Assembly: GCA_019637295.1 (NCBI GenBank)
Contig: JAHBVX010000011.1
Location: 177,470-241,469 of the forward strand
Source of the DNA: Polyangiaceae bacterium
GTDB taxonomy: Bacteria; Myxococcota_A; Polyangia; Polyangiales; Polyangiaceae
Length of the DNA stretch: 64,000 nt
Reading direction: 5' to 3'
Shown here piece by piece: positions 51,167 through 59,436 of this stretch. Position 1 is the first letter of the stretch. Each line of letters starts with the position of its first letter. The notes under the pieces were generated by a model. The model made no database searches. It had not been told where the DNA came from and saw nothing but the letters and a program-made list of their open reading frames with translations. The position numbers and the translations under genes were made by a program.

Positions 51167-52018
51167 ATGTTCGAGCCGACCGACAGCTCCGAAGCCGAAC
51201 TCCGCATCGGTCTCGCGCTGTCTCGGGAAGGTCGCCTCACACTTCGTCCTACCGCGCGCGCCGACGGTCCCACCCGCGGACGCTTGGAGGTGTTCTGCGA
51301 CGCCCTGTCCCTCGCGCTCGAGACGAAGGTGACGGGCATGGACTTCGAGTCCTACGAAGATCTGCTGCTGGAGCTGCACTGGGGTACTCTGGCGTTGGCC
51401 TGGCTCCCACCGCTCTTGGCGCTGCGGGCCGTCGCGCGCGGTAGCGCCGTGCCGCTGGTGGTGCCGGTCCGTGGCGAAGGAGCGTGGTACTGGTCGGCGC
51501 TGTTCACGCGCCAGGGCAGCGCCATCACCAGCCTCGACTCCCTCGACCGCGCGCGGGTTGCGTGGGTGGACCCGCTCAGCAGCTCAGGCTACCTCGTGGT
51601 CGCCGCGGCGCTGCGCGAGAAGGGGCTGTCGCTCGCGGAGGCGTTCGGCGAGCAGCAGTTCCTCGGCACCCACGAGGCGGTCGTCAGTGCCGTGCTCGAA
51701 GGGCGCGCGGACGTGGGCGCGACCTACGCTCACTTCGACGACGCCGGTCGCGTGCGCACCGCGGGTTGGGGACGCGCGCAGGTGCGCGCCCTCGAGTTCG
51801 CGGGTCCGATCCCCGGAGACGTGCTCGCGGCGGCCACCGCCCTTCCAGACGAGGTGCGCGTGCAAGTCACCGAGGTGCTGACCGCCGCCGGTCACGGGGT
51901 GCTTCAGCGCGCTGCCCGCGAGCTGCTCAATGCCAGCGGCTTCGAGGCGGTCTCCCGCGCGCACTTCGCTCGCCTCGAAGCGCTGCTCGCGCACCTCGAG
52001 CTCGGGTCGAAGTCGTGA
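51167..52018 (+). CDS. Leaderless PhnD-like substrate-binding-domain protein (paralog)
   Basis: A 283-residue paralog of the protein encoded at 3371-4195. Shared positions are WGTLALAWLPPLLALRAV, ARVAWVDPLSSSGYLVVAAA, ADVGATYAHFDD and FAGPIPGDVLAAATALPDEV. It too lacks a signal peptide and any adjacent ABC permease or ATPase. The N-terminus (SSEAELRIGLALSREGRLTL) differs. The role is unknown; cytoplasmic ligand sensing is one option. It is convergent with the sulfatase gene, 5 bp apart. Confidence 0.75.
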   Translation: MFEPTDSSEAELRIGLALSREGRLTLRPTARADGPTRGRLEVFCDALSLALETKVTGMDFESYEDLLLELHWGTLALAWLPPLLALRAVARGSAVPLVVPVRGEGAWYWSALFTRQGSAITSLDSLDRARVAWVDPLSSSGYLVVAAALREKGLSLAEAFGEQQFLGTHEAVVSAVLEGRADVGATYAHFDDAGRVRTAGWGRAQVRALEFAGPIPGDVLAAATALPDEVRVQVTEVLTAAGHGVLQRAARELLNASGFEAVSRAHFARLEALLAHLELGSKS

Positions 52019-52023
52019 TGCTG

Positions 52024-54234
52024 TCAGCCGTCCGGCGCGGCGGGCGCGGCGCGAGCGTCCCCGGCGGGGCGCGCAGGCGAGTGCGCGACGCCGGGCGGGA
52101 CATCGACCGGGGTGGCGGGGCAGGGTAGCAGTCGCGGCGCGAAGTGGGCGCGCCGCGTCGCGTCGTTCTTGCCGTAGTACGCGTGCTGCGCGCGGATTTG
52201 CTCGCCGAGGGTGCGGCGCAGCGCCTCCGTCGTGCGCACCCGCTCTCGCGCCAGATCACGCGTCTCGCCGGGATCCGTGTCGAGCCGATGCAGTCGAACG
52301 CGCGCGGAGGCGTGATCCACCACCAGCTTCCACGGGTAACAGACCAGGCCCTCGGAGGTCCGCAGCCCTTGGATGTTCATGTAGACGGGCCGGGGCTTCG
52401 GGCCGTCTTCCAGGATGCTTCGACCCTGAAACGCCGGATGCGGCGGCGCACCGAGCAGATCCACGATGGTGGGTAACACGTCGAGGTGGCTCACCGGGTC
52501 GTCCACTCGCTTCGGCGTCAGCCCGCGCGGCCAGTGAAACAAGAGCGGCACCCGCGCCTCTGGCTCGAACAGCGTCTTGCCGTGAGTGACCCCGTCGTGC
52601 TCGAAGAACATCTCGCCGTGATCCGAGGTGATGACCCACAAGGTGTCGTCGAGTTGGTCCGTCTCTCGCAGGTACCTCTTCAACGCGCCAATCTGACGGT
52701 CCACGTAGCTGAGGGCGTTGTCGAAGCGATTGATGGCGACCTGCTTGTCGCTCGCCGGGTAGCTCAGGTAGTTGAACAGGCCGCGTTGGGGCTCATTGGG
52801 CTTCAGCGGCTCTGGCTCGCCGGGCGGCAGCCGATAGGGGAAGTGGGTGGCCTGGAGCGTGATCGTGGTCGCCCAGGCTGCCCCCTGTCGCTCCGCGATC
52901 CAGGAGATGGCCCGCGCCACGGTGACGTGATCCGGCGCCGCGAGCTCGCTACCGATGTCCAGGTGCGGGCCCGGGTGATCCGGGGCGTGCCAGCGAAAGA
53001 CCGGCGTGTCCGTGAGCTGAAAGCGCAGCATGCCCTGCCAGCGCTCGTCCTGACTCGAGATGGCCGCGACCGAGTAGCCCAGGCCGTGCATCGCGTCGTG
53101 GAACAAAACCCGCGGGTAGTCGAGGTGCTTGTACAGATCCAGGCCGTGCCCCCGGCGTGGGAACAACGACGAGAGCAGCGCCATCTGCGCGTAGTTCGAG
53201 TGCGTAGAGGTGGCCCAGGTGCGCGTCGCGACGAGCGAACGCGACGCCAGTTCGTCCAGCTCGGGCGTGAGCCGTCGCCCGTAGCCCATGTAGCCGACCC
53301 GGTGAGCGGGCACCGACTCGAGCATGAGCAAGAGCACGTTCGGGCGACCGCCCTCGAGCTTGCCCGGCCATCGCTGAGCCGACTCCCGGGGAGGGCCGAG
53401 GATCGGTCGAGTCGCCGCGGACGAGCCGCTCGGCGCGGGAGCAGACATCGTCGGCGGTAGCAGCGAAGCAGCGAAGGCAGCCTCGGGGCTCTCCGAGGCC
53501 AGCGAATCGCCGAGCGCGAACGGGAACAGACCGGCGGACGCGACTACGGCGGGCAGCTCCCAGCGCCGGACTCGGCTGGCGCGAGCGAGGGCGCGCCGCA
53601 TGTGCCACGCGACGGCGGCAGCCAGCAGCGAACAGCAGGCCACCAGCCCGAGCAGTTGGAGGCGGAAGCCGTCGAGGGCGGCTCCGAACAGGTGAGCGTT
53701 GCCGTTGAGCCCGAACTGAACGGCGCCGTGTGACAGGTAGGCGCCGCTCATGGCGCGCAGACCGACGCTGAGCAGGTACACCGCGCTGAAGCCGAACGTG
53801 ATCAGGGCGATCCACCACGGAAGCAGGCTTCGCACTCGCGGTCGGGCGAGCAGCGGCGCGGTCGCTCTGGCGGCGATCGTCAGCAGGAAGGCCGTGATGC
53901 CCGCGGTCAGCGCGGTGCTGGACAGCGCACCCAAGAACCATCGTGCCGTCGAGTCCGCGCCAGGCGCGAGCTCGGGCCCATGGGCGAGGGCCAGCTGGTT
54001 GCAGCCGCCCAGCACCGCCCCGGCCACGGCTCCCGCGCGAAAGCCGGACAACGACCAGGACGCCCCAGGGAGCTGCGGGCGCGATGGTGCTTTCGTGTCG
54101 GTGGGCGACGCAGACAAGGGGCGGCGCTCGTAGCGTAGCAACGCTGCGACGGGGAGCAGAAATTTGAGGATGTGCGCTGCTTGGCCCCGACGGCGGCCTT
54201 GTGTTTCTCGCGTCAGCGAATACCGTTGACCCAT
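52024..54234 (-). CDS. LtaS-like membrane sulfatase-superfamily protein
   Basis: A 736-residue protein of the alkaline-phosphatase superfamily. The N-terminal 270 residues hold four or five membrane helices (for example TALTAGITAFLLTIAARATA, LLGLVACCSLLAAAVAWHM). The extracytoplasmic domain shows NVLLLMLESVPAHRVGYMG, a Ser/Thr-rich nucleophile region TWATSTHSNYAQMALLSS, WVITSDHGEMFFEHDGVTHG and a metal-binding C-terminal segment. Members transfer glycerol phosphate or phosphoethanolamine or cleave sulfate/phosphate esters. The start at 54234 shares its CCATGG with the divergent gene's start, so an internal start, such as the TTG at 54117, may be used instead. Confidence 0.82.
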   Translation of the reverse strand: MGQRYSLTRETQGRRRGQAAHILKFLLPVAALLRYERRPLSASPTDTKAPSRPQLPGASWSLSGFRAGAVAGAVLGGCNQLALAHGPELAPGADSTARWFLGALSSTALTAGITAFLLTIAARATAPLLARPRVRSLLPWWIALITFGFSAVYLLSVGLRAMSGAYLSHGAVQFGLNGNAHLFGAALDGFRLQLLGLVACCSLLAAAVAWHMRRALARASRVRRWELPAVVASAGLFPFALGDSLASESPEAAFAASLLPPTMSAPAPSGSSAATRPILGPPRESAQRWPGKLEGGRPNVLLLMLESVPAHRVGYMGYGRRLTPELDELASRSLVATRTWATSTHSNYAQMALLSSLFPRRGHGLDLYKHLDYPRVLFHDAMHGLGYSVAAISSQDERWQGMLRFQLTDTPVFRWHAPDHPGPHLDIGSELAAPDHVTVARAISWIAERQGAAWATTITLQATHFPYRLPPGEPEPLKPNEPQRGLFNYLSYPASDKQVAINRFDNALSYVDRQIGALKRYLRETDQLDDTLWVITSDHGEMFFEHDGVTHGKTLFEPEARVPLLFHWPRGLTPKRVDDPVSHLDVLPTIVDLLGAPPHPAFQGRSILEDGPKPRPVYMNIQGLRTSEGLVCYPWKLVVDHASARVRLHRLDTDPGETRDLARERVRTTEALRRTLGEQIRAQHAYYGKNDATRRAHFAPRLLPCPATPVDVPPGVAHSPARPAGDARAAPAAPDG

Positions 54235-54910
54235 GGCGTGGGTTCGAGGCGCTCTGCTCGTCGCGGCGATCGCGGGCTGCGCCCCAGATTTCCGCTATGA
54301 GGTCGACGCAGATGCTGCCCCCGGCGGCGGCACCGGGGGCCTGGCCGAGGCGTCCTTCGGCGGGGGCGTCTCGGGCGGCAGCGGCGGCGTCGCGGGCTCA
54401 GCCGGGGCGGGTGGCGGCGGCGGACTTGGCGGCAGCGGCGGCGGGGTCGGGGGCGCGGGCGGTCAGACGTGTGCGGAGCTGGGCGAGGCGTGCTCCGGCG
54501 GCGGCGAGTGTTGCACCAGCTTCTCACCCAGCGTGGCGTGTCCCTCGGGCAAGTGCTGCCTGCCGTTGGGGACGGGGTGCAACAGCGCGGCGCAGTGCTG
54601 CGACGGCGCGGCGTGCGACGGCTTCGGCAGCACGTTCTGTTGCTACCCCAATCCTGGCGCCCCGTGCTCGTCGAGCGACGACTGTTGTGGGGGAAATCAG
54701 TGCGACTCGAGCTCCGGGAAGTGCTGCCAGCCCGCGTCGACCGTGTGCCAGCAGGCGAGCGACTGCTGCGACGGGCGAGTCTGTACGGTTCCGGTGGGCA
54801 TGAGTCCCACGCTGATGTTCTGCTGCAAGGCCAGCGGTGAGCCGTGCTCCAGCCCCGGGACCGGCGGCCAGTGTTGCTCGAGCGTGTGCAGCGGCGGACA
54901 GTGCACCTGA
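54233..54910 (+). CDS. Gly-rich lipoprotein with CC-paired Cys-rich domain
   Basis: A 225-residue lipoprotein (MAWVRGALLVAAIAGC, lipobox IAGC) with a 55-residue Gly/Ala/Ser linker. The C-terminal 145 residues have about 25 Cys, many as Cys-Cys pairs (GECCTSF, SGKCCLPL, AQCCDGAACDG, DDCCGGNQC, SDCCDGRVC, GGQCCSSVC). The regular spacing suggests five tandem disulfide repeats. No function is known. Its ATG lies on the same bases as the divergent sulfatase start, so its promoter must lie in the sulfatase coding region. Confidence 0.75.
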   Translation: MAWVRGALLVAAIAGCAPDFRYEVDADAAPGGGTGGLAEASFGGGVSGGSGGVAGSAGAGGGGGLGGSGGGVGGAGGQTCAELGEACSGGGECCTSFSPSVACPSGKCCLPLGTGCNSAAQCCDGAACDGFGSTFCCYPNPGAPCSSSDDCCGGNQCDSSSGKCCQPASTVCQQASDCCDGRVCTVPVGMSPTLMFCCKASGEPCSSPGTGGQCCSSVCSGGQCT

Positions 54911-54917
54911 GCGCGGT

Positions 54918-56063
54918 TCAGTCGCGACCGCGCAAGAGCGCCCGCGCGATCACGATGTACTGCACGTCCGTCGCGCCCTCGTAGATCCGCAGCGGTCGGA
55001 TCGAGCGGTACAGGCCGTCGACTACGCTCTCGGCCAGTACGCCCCGGCCCCCGAAGAGCTGCAGCGCCGAGTCGATGATGCGCTGAGCAGCCTCGGTCGC
55101 GAACAGCTTGGCCATGGCGCTCTCGAGGGTCACGCGCTCGGCGCCGCTGTCTCTCTCGTGCGCGGCGCGGTACACGAGCAGGCGGGCGGCGTCGAGCTCC
55201 ACCGCCATGATCGCGAGCCGCGACTGCACGAGCTGTTGCTCCGCGAGCGCCGCGCCGAACTGCTTGCGGCTCGCGACGTGAGCGAGCGCCTCCTCGAGCG
55301 CCCGGCTGGCCATGCCCGTGGCCGCGGCGCCCACGGTGGTGCGCACCGCATCGAGGGTCGACATGCCGAGCTTGAACCCCTCGCCCTCGGCGCCCAGGAG
55401 GTGATCCGCCGGCACCCGACACTCGGCGAAGCTGAGCTCGCCGAGGGGGTGAGGCGCGCTCAGCACCTGGGCTCGGGTGAAGTGCAGCCCCGGCGCGTCG
55501 CTCGGGACCACGAAGCACGAGATCCCCCGGGCACCCGCGGTGGCGTCGGTCTTGGCGAACACGACGTAGAAGTCTGCGATGCCGGCGTTGGAGATGAGCG
55601 TCTTGCTGCCGTGAAGGACGTACGTGTCGCCATCCCGCCGCGCGCTGGTGGTCAGGCTCGCGACGTCCGAGCCGGCTTCCGGCTCCGTCATCGCGAAGGC
55701 GGCCATCATCGCGCCGGCCAGGGCGGGCCTGGCGTAGCGCTCGATCAGCGCTGCGCTGCCGCGCCAGAAGATGGGCAGCGTGCCCAGCGCCTGCAGCGCG
55801 AACACCTCGTCCGCCAGCGGCGAGACGCGCGCCAAGACCTCGCGCATCACCACGCAGCCCCGCAGGTCGAGGGGAAAGATGGGCTCGAGCAGTCGCTCCG
55901 CGCCGAGCACACCGACCAGCGCGCGTGCCTGCTCTCGGCCGCTCGCGTCGTCCATCGCTCGCGGGAGTGTCGCGACGCGAGCGTCGCAGCGGGCGCTGGC
56001 GCGCTCGAGCAGCGCGTGATGAGCGTCCTCGACGAACGCGCGGACCGGGTGAAGGCTGATCAT
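54918..56063 (-). CDS. Acyl-CoA dehydrogenase
   Basis: A 381-residue FAD-dependent acyl-CoA dehydrogenase. Conserved motifs are [54 protein letters not shown] and the catalytic-base region [20 protein letters not shown] with Glu in IYEGATD. It removes two hydrogens from the alpha-beta bond of an acyl-CoA; chain length or ring substrate cannot be decided. It is the last gene of a minus-strand set after the enoyl-CoA hydratase-like, RidA-like and SDR genes, with gaps of 10, 3 and -4 bp. Confidence 0.93.
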   Translation of the reverse strand: MISLHPVRAFVEDAHHALLERASARCDARVATLPRAMDDASGREQARALVGVLGAERLLEPIFPLDLRGCVVMREVLARVSPLADEVFALQALGTLPIFWRGSAALIERYARPALAGAMMAAFAMTEPEAGSDVASLTTSARRDGDTYVLHGSKTLISNAGIADFYVVFAKTDATAGARGISCFVVPSDAPGLHFTRAQVLSAPHPLGELSFAECRVPADHLLGAEGEGFKLGMSTLDAVRTTVGAAATGMASRALEEALAHVASRKQFGAALAEQQLVQSRLAIMAVELDAARLLVYRAAHERDSGAERVTLESAMAKLFATEAAQRIIDSALQLFGGRGVLAESVVDGLYRSIRPLRIYEGATDVQYIVIARALLRGRD

Positions 56064-56073
56064 GATGGACCCG

Positions 56074-56874
56074 TCAGCGAAACTTCACCGGGCGCTTCTC
56101 GCGAAACGCCTCGTAGGCCTCTCGGAAGTCCGGGTGAGTCATGCACATGGCCTGCGCCTCCGCCTCCAGATCGAGCGCCGAGCGCAGATCCAGCGCCGCC
56201 TCGCGCTCGAGCAGGGTCTTGGTCATGCCGATGCCGAGCTGGGGACCGCGCGCTAGCTTCAGGGCGAACGCTTGCGCTTCGCGGAGCGCTTCGCCGTTCG
56301 GGACTACGCGGTTGTACAGGCCGATGCGATGGGCCTCGGCGGCGTCGATGAAGTCGCCGGTCATGAGCAGCTCCGTCGCGCGGCCGAAGCCGATCAGACG
56401 CGGCAGCAACCAGGCCACCCCCATATCCGCGCCGGACAAACCAACTTTAGTGAATAGATACGCGATCTTGGCGCTCTGTGCGGCGACGCGCACGTCCGCC
56501 GCGGTCGCGATCACGGCGCCGGCGCCCGCCACGGTGCCGTTCAGCGCGGCGACGATGGGGCGATGGCACGCGCGCATCGCGGCGATCAGCGCGCAGGTCA
56601 GGCGCGTGAACTCGAGCAGACCCTCCATGTCGCGCTCGAACAGCCGCCCGATGATGTCCTCCACGTCTCCGCCCGTGCAGAAGGCGCGGCCCGCGCCGGT
56701 GATGACCACGGCGCGCACCCCGGGCTCGCGGTCGAGCGCGAGGAACGCCTCGGTGAGCTCCTGGTACACCTGGAAGGTCAGCGCGTTCAGGCGCTCCGGG
56801 CGATTGAGCGTGAGCGTGACGACGCCGGTCTCGGTGTCGTGCTCGTGCAGAAAGCTCTCGGCGACCAGGGGCAT
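56074..56874 (-). CDS. Enoyl-CoA hydratase/isomerase-family protein
   Basis: A 266-residue crotonase-fold protein: VVTLTLNRPERLNALTFQVY, AVVITGAGRAFCTGGDVEDI, PIVAALNGTVAGAGAVIATA, FTKVGLSGADMGVAWLLPRL and IGLYNRVVP. The two glutamates of classic hydratases appear to be missing: the first is replaced in GAGAVIATAAD and the second region carries an Asp (SGADMG). It may therefore be an isomerase, hydrolase or a hydratase on aromatic-ring-derived CoA esters. It lies between the RidA-like and acyl-CoA dehydrogenase genes in one operon. Confidence 0.9.
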   Translation of the reverse strand: MPLVAESFLHEHDTETGVVTLTLNRPERLNALTFQVYQELTEAFLALDREPGVRAVVITGAGRAFCTGGDVEDIIGRLFERDMEGLLEFTRLTCALIAAMRACHRPIVAALNGTVAGAGAVIATAADVRVAAQSAKIAYLFTKVGLSGADMGVAWLLPRLIGFGRATELLMTGDFIDAAEAHRIGLYNRVVPNGEALREAQAFALKLARGPQLGIGMTKTLLEREAALDLRSALDLEAEAQAMCMTHPDFREAYEAFREKRPVKFR

Positions 56875-56877
56875 GGC

Positions 56878-57297
56878 CTAGCTCCGTCCGTCCTTCGCGG
56901 AGATCATCGCGATGGCCTCGATCTCGACCTTCGCGCCGGGTTCGAGCAGCGCGTTGACCTCGACCAGCGCCATGGCCGGGAAGTGCTTGCCCATTCGGTT
57001 TCGGTACTCCTGTCCCACTCGCTTGTGGTGCTCGGCGTACTCGTCTCGCGTCGTCACGAAGATGAGCAGCCGCGCGATGTCCACCGCGCTGCCACCCGCC
57101 GCGCGCACCACGGTGAGCACGTTCTCGAGGGCCTGGCCGAACTGCAACGCGAAGTCCTCGGACACGATGTTCTGGGACTCGTTCCAGGCCACCTGACCGG
57201 CCACGAACAGCATCCGCGCGCCGGGCGGAGCGAGCATGCCGTTGGAGTAACCTCGGGGGGCGCCGAGCAGGGGCGGGTTGATGATCTCGAGGCTCAT
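56878..57297 (-). CDS. RidA-family protein
   Basis: A 139-residue RidA (YjgF/L-PSP) fold protein: MLFVAGQVAWNESQNIVSED, ALENVLTVVRAAGGSAVDIA, LLIFVTTRDEYAEHHKRVGQ, PAMALVEVNALLEPGAKVEI then EAIAM. The Arg that in RidA enzymes sits in the PARxxVEV region and is needed for enamine/imine deaminase activity appears to be absent (it reads PAMALVEV), so this member may not be a classic deaminase. Its ATG overlaps the stop of the SDR gene (ATGA). Confidence 0.9.
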   Translation of the reverse strand: MSLEIINPPLLGAPRGYSNGMLAPPGARMLFVAGQVAWNESQNIVSEDFALQFGQALENVLTVVRAAGGSAVDIARLLIFVTTRDEYAEHHKRVGQEYRNRMGKHFPAMALVEVNALLEPGAKVEIEAIAMISAKDGRS

Positions 57298-58061
57298 GCC
57301 AGAAGTCCTCCTCCGTCGATGACGATGGCTTGTCCGTTGACCCCCGCTGCATCCTCCGCGCACAGCGAGACCACGATGAACGCGACCTCGTCGGGCGTCA
57401 CCAGCCGCTTCTGGCCGGCTGTCTTCAAGATGGCGCCGAGCGCGTCGGCCTCGGAGAGGCCCGTCTTCTCGCGCACCCGAGCGATCGAGTCCCGCGTCAT
57501 GTCCGTGTCCACGTAGCCGGGGCACACGGCGTTCACGGTGATGCCCTTCTCGCCGTACTCGGCCGCCGCCACGCGTGTGAGGCCGAGCAGCGCGTGCTTG
57601 CTGGCGGTGTACGCCGCGATGTAGGGCGCGCCCATCCGCGCCGTGATGGACGCGACGTTGACCACGCGCCCGAAGCGCTGCTCCACCATGTCCGGCAGCG
57701 CCGCCTGCATGCACAGGAACGGTCCCGTCGCGTTGACCGCGAGCACTCGGTTCCACTCCTCGAGGGATTGAGCCTTGATGGGCGCGGAGGTGGCGACGCC
57801 GGCGTTGTTGACGAGCACGGCGATCGGGCCGAGCTCGCTGCGGGTTGTCTGGCACAGCGCGGAAACGTCCTCCGGGCGCGTCACGTCGGAGCTCACGGCC
57901 AGGGCGCGCCGGCCGAGGGCCCGCACCTCGGCGGCCACCCCCTCGATGGCATCGCGGCTGCGGGCGCTCACGACGACGTCGAAGCCGCGCTCGGCCAGGG
58001 CCAGGGCCACCGCGCGGCCGATGCCACGACCCCCGCCCGTCACCAGCGCCGTCCTCGTCAC
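57294..58061 (-). CDS. Short-chain dehydrogenase/reductase
   Basis: A 255-residue SDR enzyme, probably oxidising a hydroxyacyl-CoA or reducing a ketone with NAD(P). The cofactor motif TGGGRGIG is at 8-15, NNAG near 85-88, catalytic Asn110, Ser138, Tyr151 and Lys155 (YTASK), and the C-terminal GQAIVIDGGGLLA is typical of FabG-like members. The GTG start at 58061 gives the normal family length; a longer open frame upstream is Arg/Ser-rich. First gene of the SDR, RidA-like, hydratase-like, dehydrogenase unit. Confidence 0.93.
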   Translation of the reverse strand: MTRTALVTGGGRGIGRAVALALAERGFDVVVSARSRDAIEGVAAEVRALGRRALAVSSDVTRPEDVSALCQTTRSELGPIAVLVNNAGVATSAPIKAQSLEEWNRVLAVNATGPFLCMQAALPDMVEQRFGRVVNVASITARMGAPYIAAYTASKHALLGLTRVAAAEYGEKGITVNAVCPGYVDTDMTRDSIARVREKTGLSEADALGAILKTAGQKRLVTPDEVAFIVVSLCAEDAAGVNGQAIVIDGGGLLA

Positions 58062-58206
58062 GGCGCTGACCTTCGTGCGGACTCGCGCCGAAGGCAACAC
58101 CCCAGGCGATTGCGGTCCCCGGTCGGCGCTGGCTGCGCTAGGCTCGACTCGTGCAGTCTTGAACGAGCCTCGGAGAACCGCTCGAGTCGAGGCTAGGGAC
58201 AGAGGC

Positions 58207-59436
58207 ATGCTCCATTTGGGTCTGCGCTGGGGCGGGATCCTCGTCGCCGTGGCCATGGCGCCGGGCCTCGGCTGCAGTCGGGATCGTACGGCGTCGGGCT
58301 CGGCGGGTCCTGACGCGAGCCCCGGCGCGACGGCTCCGCGCGCATTTCGCCCCGAGCTCGAGCGAGCGGACTGGACGGCGCGCGTGAAGCAGGCCGCCCT
58401 GGCGGTCTTCGCGGATCTCGATGGCGACGGAGCGGCCGAGTTGGTGACCGTCGACGACGAGTACCTGCGGGTCTACCGGCCGGGTGGTCAGCCGCTCGCC
58501 GCTCGCGCCGTCAGCGGCGGCGCGCAGGTCCTCGAGGCGCACGACGTCGACGGCGACGGCAAGGCGGAGCTGCTCCTCGGCCTGGGCGAGACCGTCGCGC
58601 ATCGCGGCGCCAAGACGCAAATGCTCCTGCTGCGGCTGGTCGGCCGCGAGCTGAGCCTGGAGTCGATAGCGACGCCGGACAGCGAGCGGGCGGAGGTCGT
58701 CGCGCTGCTCGCGCTGCCCACGAAGCACCCATGGTCGCACGTCGCGCTCGGCGCCGAGCGTCAGGCGACGCTGCTCGTGGCGCACTTCGAGAGCCGCTTC
58801 GTCGTGCGCCTGAGCACCGCGAGCCGAGGCGAGAACGAGTGGCAGCTGATGCCGAGAGCGTCCGTTCGAATGGCGACGAGCATCGTGCTCGGCGACACGG
58901 ACGGCGATGGAACCCCGGAGGTGATCGTCGGGCGCGTGTATGGCGACGCGCCGAACACCGACGGCGACGCCTTCGTGCTCGGCGCCGACGGCAGCCGCAT
59001 CCCCATCCCGACCACTCGCGGGGTGCGTGGCCTCGCGGTCGTCGATCTCGACGGCGACGGTCGGGACGACGTGCTGCTCGGTGACGGCTGGCACTCGAAC
59101 TACGGAAAGCTCGCGCGCGCGCAGCTAACGGTGGCTCGCCGCGGGACCGACGGGTTTCGTTCCGAGACCGTGGCGCGCTTCGACGGGCAGTTCACCCTGT
59201 GGCAGCTCCTGGCGGCGGATCTGAACGGCGACGGCGCGCCGGAGGTCGTCGTGCGCGGCAGCGGCCACGTCGAGCTGCTGAGCCCCGCGCTCGGCTGGCA
59301 GGCGGCGCGGGTCGCGTCGGAGGCGCGCTCCGTGGTGCTCGCGCCGGTGAAGCCGGGCGAGCCGCGACCCTGGCTCGTGCTCGCGGCTCGCTCGGAGCAG
59401 GTCACGCTGCGAGTCGCTCAGGGGCCGCGCAGATGA
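58207..59436 (+). CDS. VCBS/FG-GAP-type repeat lipoprotein
   Basis: A 409-residue lipoprotein: MLHLGLRWGGILVAVAMAPG, Cys at the end of GLGC. The body repeats the calcium-binding FG-GAP/VCBS pattern Asp-x-Asp/Asn-Gly-Asp-Gly: FADLDGDGAAELVTV, HDVDGDGKAELLL, GDTDGDGTPEVIV, VDLDGDGRDDVLL and ADLNGDGAPEVVV. Such repeats build a seven-bladed propeller on the cell surface. Function unknown, perhaps adhesion or ligand binding. AGGGACAGAGGC precedes the ATG. Its 3' end overlaps the convergent aldehyde dehydrogenase gene by 19 bp. Confidence 0.85.
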   Translation: MLHLGLRWGGILVAVAMAPGLGCSRDRTASGSAGPDASPGATAPRAFRPELERADWTARVKQAALAVFADLDGDGAAELVTVDDEYLRVYRPGGQPLAARAVSGGAQVLEAHDVDGDGKAELLLGLGETVAHRGAKTQMLLLRLVGRELSLESIATPDSERAEVVALLALPTKHPWSHVALGAERQATLLVAHFESRFVVRLSTASRGENEWQLMPRASVRMATSIVLGDTDGDGTPEVIVGRVYGDAPNTDGDAFVLGADGSRIPIPTTRGVRGLAVVDLDGDGRDDVLLGDGWHSNYGKLARAQLTVARRGTDGFRSETVARFDGQFTLWQLLAADLNGDGAPEVVVRGSGHVELLSPALGWQAARVASEARSVVLAPVKPGEPRPWLVLAARSEQVTLRVAQGPRR

